This document shows positions 5,462 to 5,888 of a stretch of 5,888 nt of DNA, one piece after another. Below the pieces are notes generated by a model that saw only the letters and a program-made list of their open reading frames with translations, did no database searches and was not told the DNA's origin. Source of the DNA: Actinomycetes bacterium (GTDB taxonomy: Bacteria > Actinomycetota > Actinomycetes > Actinomycetales > JAJYRW01); assembly GCA_021793895.1 (NCBI GenBank), contig JAJYRW010000100.1, positions 1 to 5,888 on the forward strand. The letters are read 5' to 3'. Position numbers and translations under genes: made by a program. Position 1 is the stretch's first letter, and every line of letters begins with the position of its first letter.

Positions 5462-5888
5462 CACTGTTCCTTCCAGGCCTTTGCGGAAGCAGAGGAAGTG
5501 AACGTCACTCCTGGAATTACTGTTGGAACGTCAATATTGACCGATACCGATGCGGGGCTAACGGCAACCTGTGCGCGCTGCGCCCACCAGGAGCTCAACT
5601 CATCCTTAGCGGCGGTTTGCACCTGAGAAGTCGGCTTCCCGGCCTGCAAGACCCGAGCGGCTTGCTGCGCCGCGTTATCTGCAAGTAAGAATCCAACTCC
5701 ATAAAAAACACCTTGGACGCAGATGATCAGGGCTAACAGAATCAACGCGACTGCTACGGGCAGTTCTATTGCCGCCTGCCCCTTATCGGAACCAATTTTC
5801 GCGTTGCGGCGTTTCCTGCGATTACTCCCGCTCCCGTTCGCACTCTCCTCCGGCTGCGGCGGTACCCCGGGAGCGGGTGCCGAGGCCG
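5461..5888 (-). CDS. TadE-like pseudopilin with Pro/Ser-rich N-terminal tail, 5' end outside the window
   Basis: The frame is open from the right edge to the TGA at 5463-5461, giving 141 visible residues. The only NTG codon commonly used as a start (TTG at 5745) falls inside the transmembrane helix and cannot be real, so the gene begins beyond 5888. The visible part has a Pro/Gly/Ser/Glu-rich stretch (1-22), a basic patch RRKRRNAK (23-30) and a prepilin-peptidase site G36^QAAIE with Glu41 at +5. A hydrophobic helix follows (about 42-68), then DNAAQQAARVLQ and a periplasmic or extracellular domain with a WW pair. This is TadE-like. Its tail is longer than the short leader of the neighbouring pseudopilin, and the upstream extent is unknown. 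It overlaps the next gene as TGATG. Confidence 0.8.
   Translation of the reverse strand, partial: ASAPAPGVPPQPEESANGSGSNRRKRRNAKIGSDKGQAAIELPVAVALILLALIICVQGVFYGVGFLLADNAAQQAARVLQAGKPTSQVQTAAKDELSSWWAQRAQVAVSPASVSVNIDVPTVIPGVTFTSSASAKAWKEQ
5469..5474 (-). promoter_or_regulatory. Shine-Dalgarno GGAAGG that decides the start of the second pseudopilin
   Basis: GGAAGG on the minus strand lies within the end of the preceding pseudopilin gene. It is four bases from GTG (5464), seven from ATG (5461) and ten from ATG (5458). The seven-base spacing favours the ATG at 5461, which also gives a TGATG stop-start overlap. Confidence 0.5.

Noticed and set aside
5461..5745. Starting the first pseudopilin at TTG 5745
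   Set aside because: That codon is a leucine within the transmembrane helix; it would remove the G^QAAIE processing site, and the frame is open to the window edge.
5766..5888. Alternative minus-strand frame with GTG at 5843 next to a GGAGGAG (5851-5845)
   Set aside because: The spacing to GTG is only one base, and the frame ends after 25 codons at TAG 5768-5766 with no recognisable product; the GGAGGAG is more simply part of Pro-Glu-Glu codons.

Overview
The window holds one tightly packed block of genes, all on the minus strand, so transcription runs from right to left. The core is a Tad (tight adherence, Flp/type IVb pilus) assembly locus: two TadE-like pseudopilins, the TadA/CpaF ATPase, and the two inner-membrane platform proteins TadB and TadC. 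A complete two-component system, a membrane histidine kinase of the NarL/DesK type and a LuxR-type response regulator, follows directly. A 131-base gap then separates the operon from the first 24 codons of another minus-strand gene that is cut by the left edge. The Tad subfamily features, the short split TadB/TadC pair, the Shine-Dalgarno sequences and the moderate-to-high GC content suggest a member of the Actinomycetota. Genus cannot be decided from the sequence.

Layout in transcription order: a TadE-like pseudopilin with its 5' end beyond the right edge (to 5461); a second TadE-like pseudopilin (5461-5090); tadA (5089-3797); tadB (3800-2877); tadC (2877-1993); sensor kinase (1993-833); response regulator (836-204); gap with several small dyads (203-73); partial ORF (72-1). 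Every junction from the first pseudopilin to the regulator is an overlap or direct abutment (TGATG, TAA/ATG, ATGA, TAATG, TAATG, ATGA). The seven genes therefore look like one translationally coupled operon with no room for internal promoters between genes.

Inferred working model: TadA hydrolyses ATP on the cytoplasmic face of the TadB/TadC platform, which assembles pilin and pseudopilin subunits. The two pseudopilins both carry the prepilin-peptidase signature G^XXXXE. The co-encoded kinase and regulator probably control surface-appendage genes, perhaps this operon or the gene beyond the gap. The major Flp pilin, prepilin peptidase and TadZ are not seen complete here and may lie outside the window.

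The points most worth a second look are: the coupling of a two-component system to tadC by a one-base overlap; a kinase lacking the usual phosphatase residue (Gly at H+5) paired with a receiver whose conserved signalling lysine is His; a pseudopilin with a Pro/Ser-rich and polybasic N-terminal tail whose start lies outside the window; and the group of overlapping dyads after the regulator. I did not find evidence of a wholly undescribed system, mobile element, CRISPR array or RNA gene.
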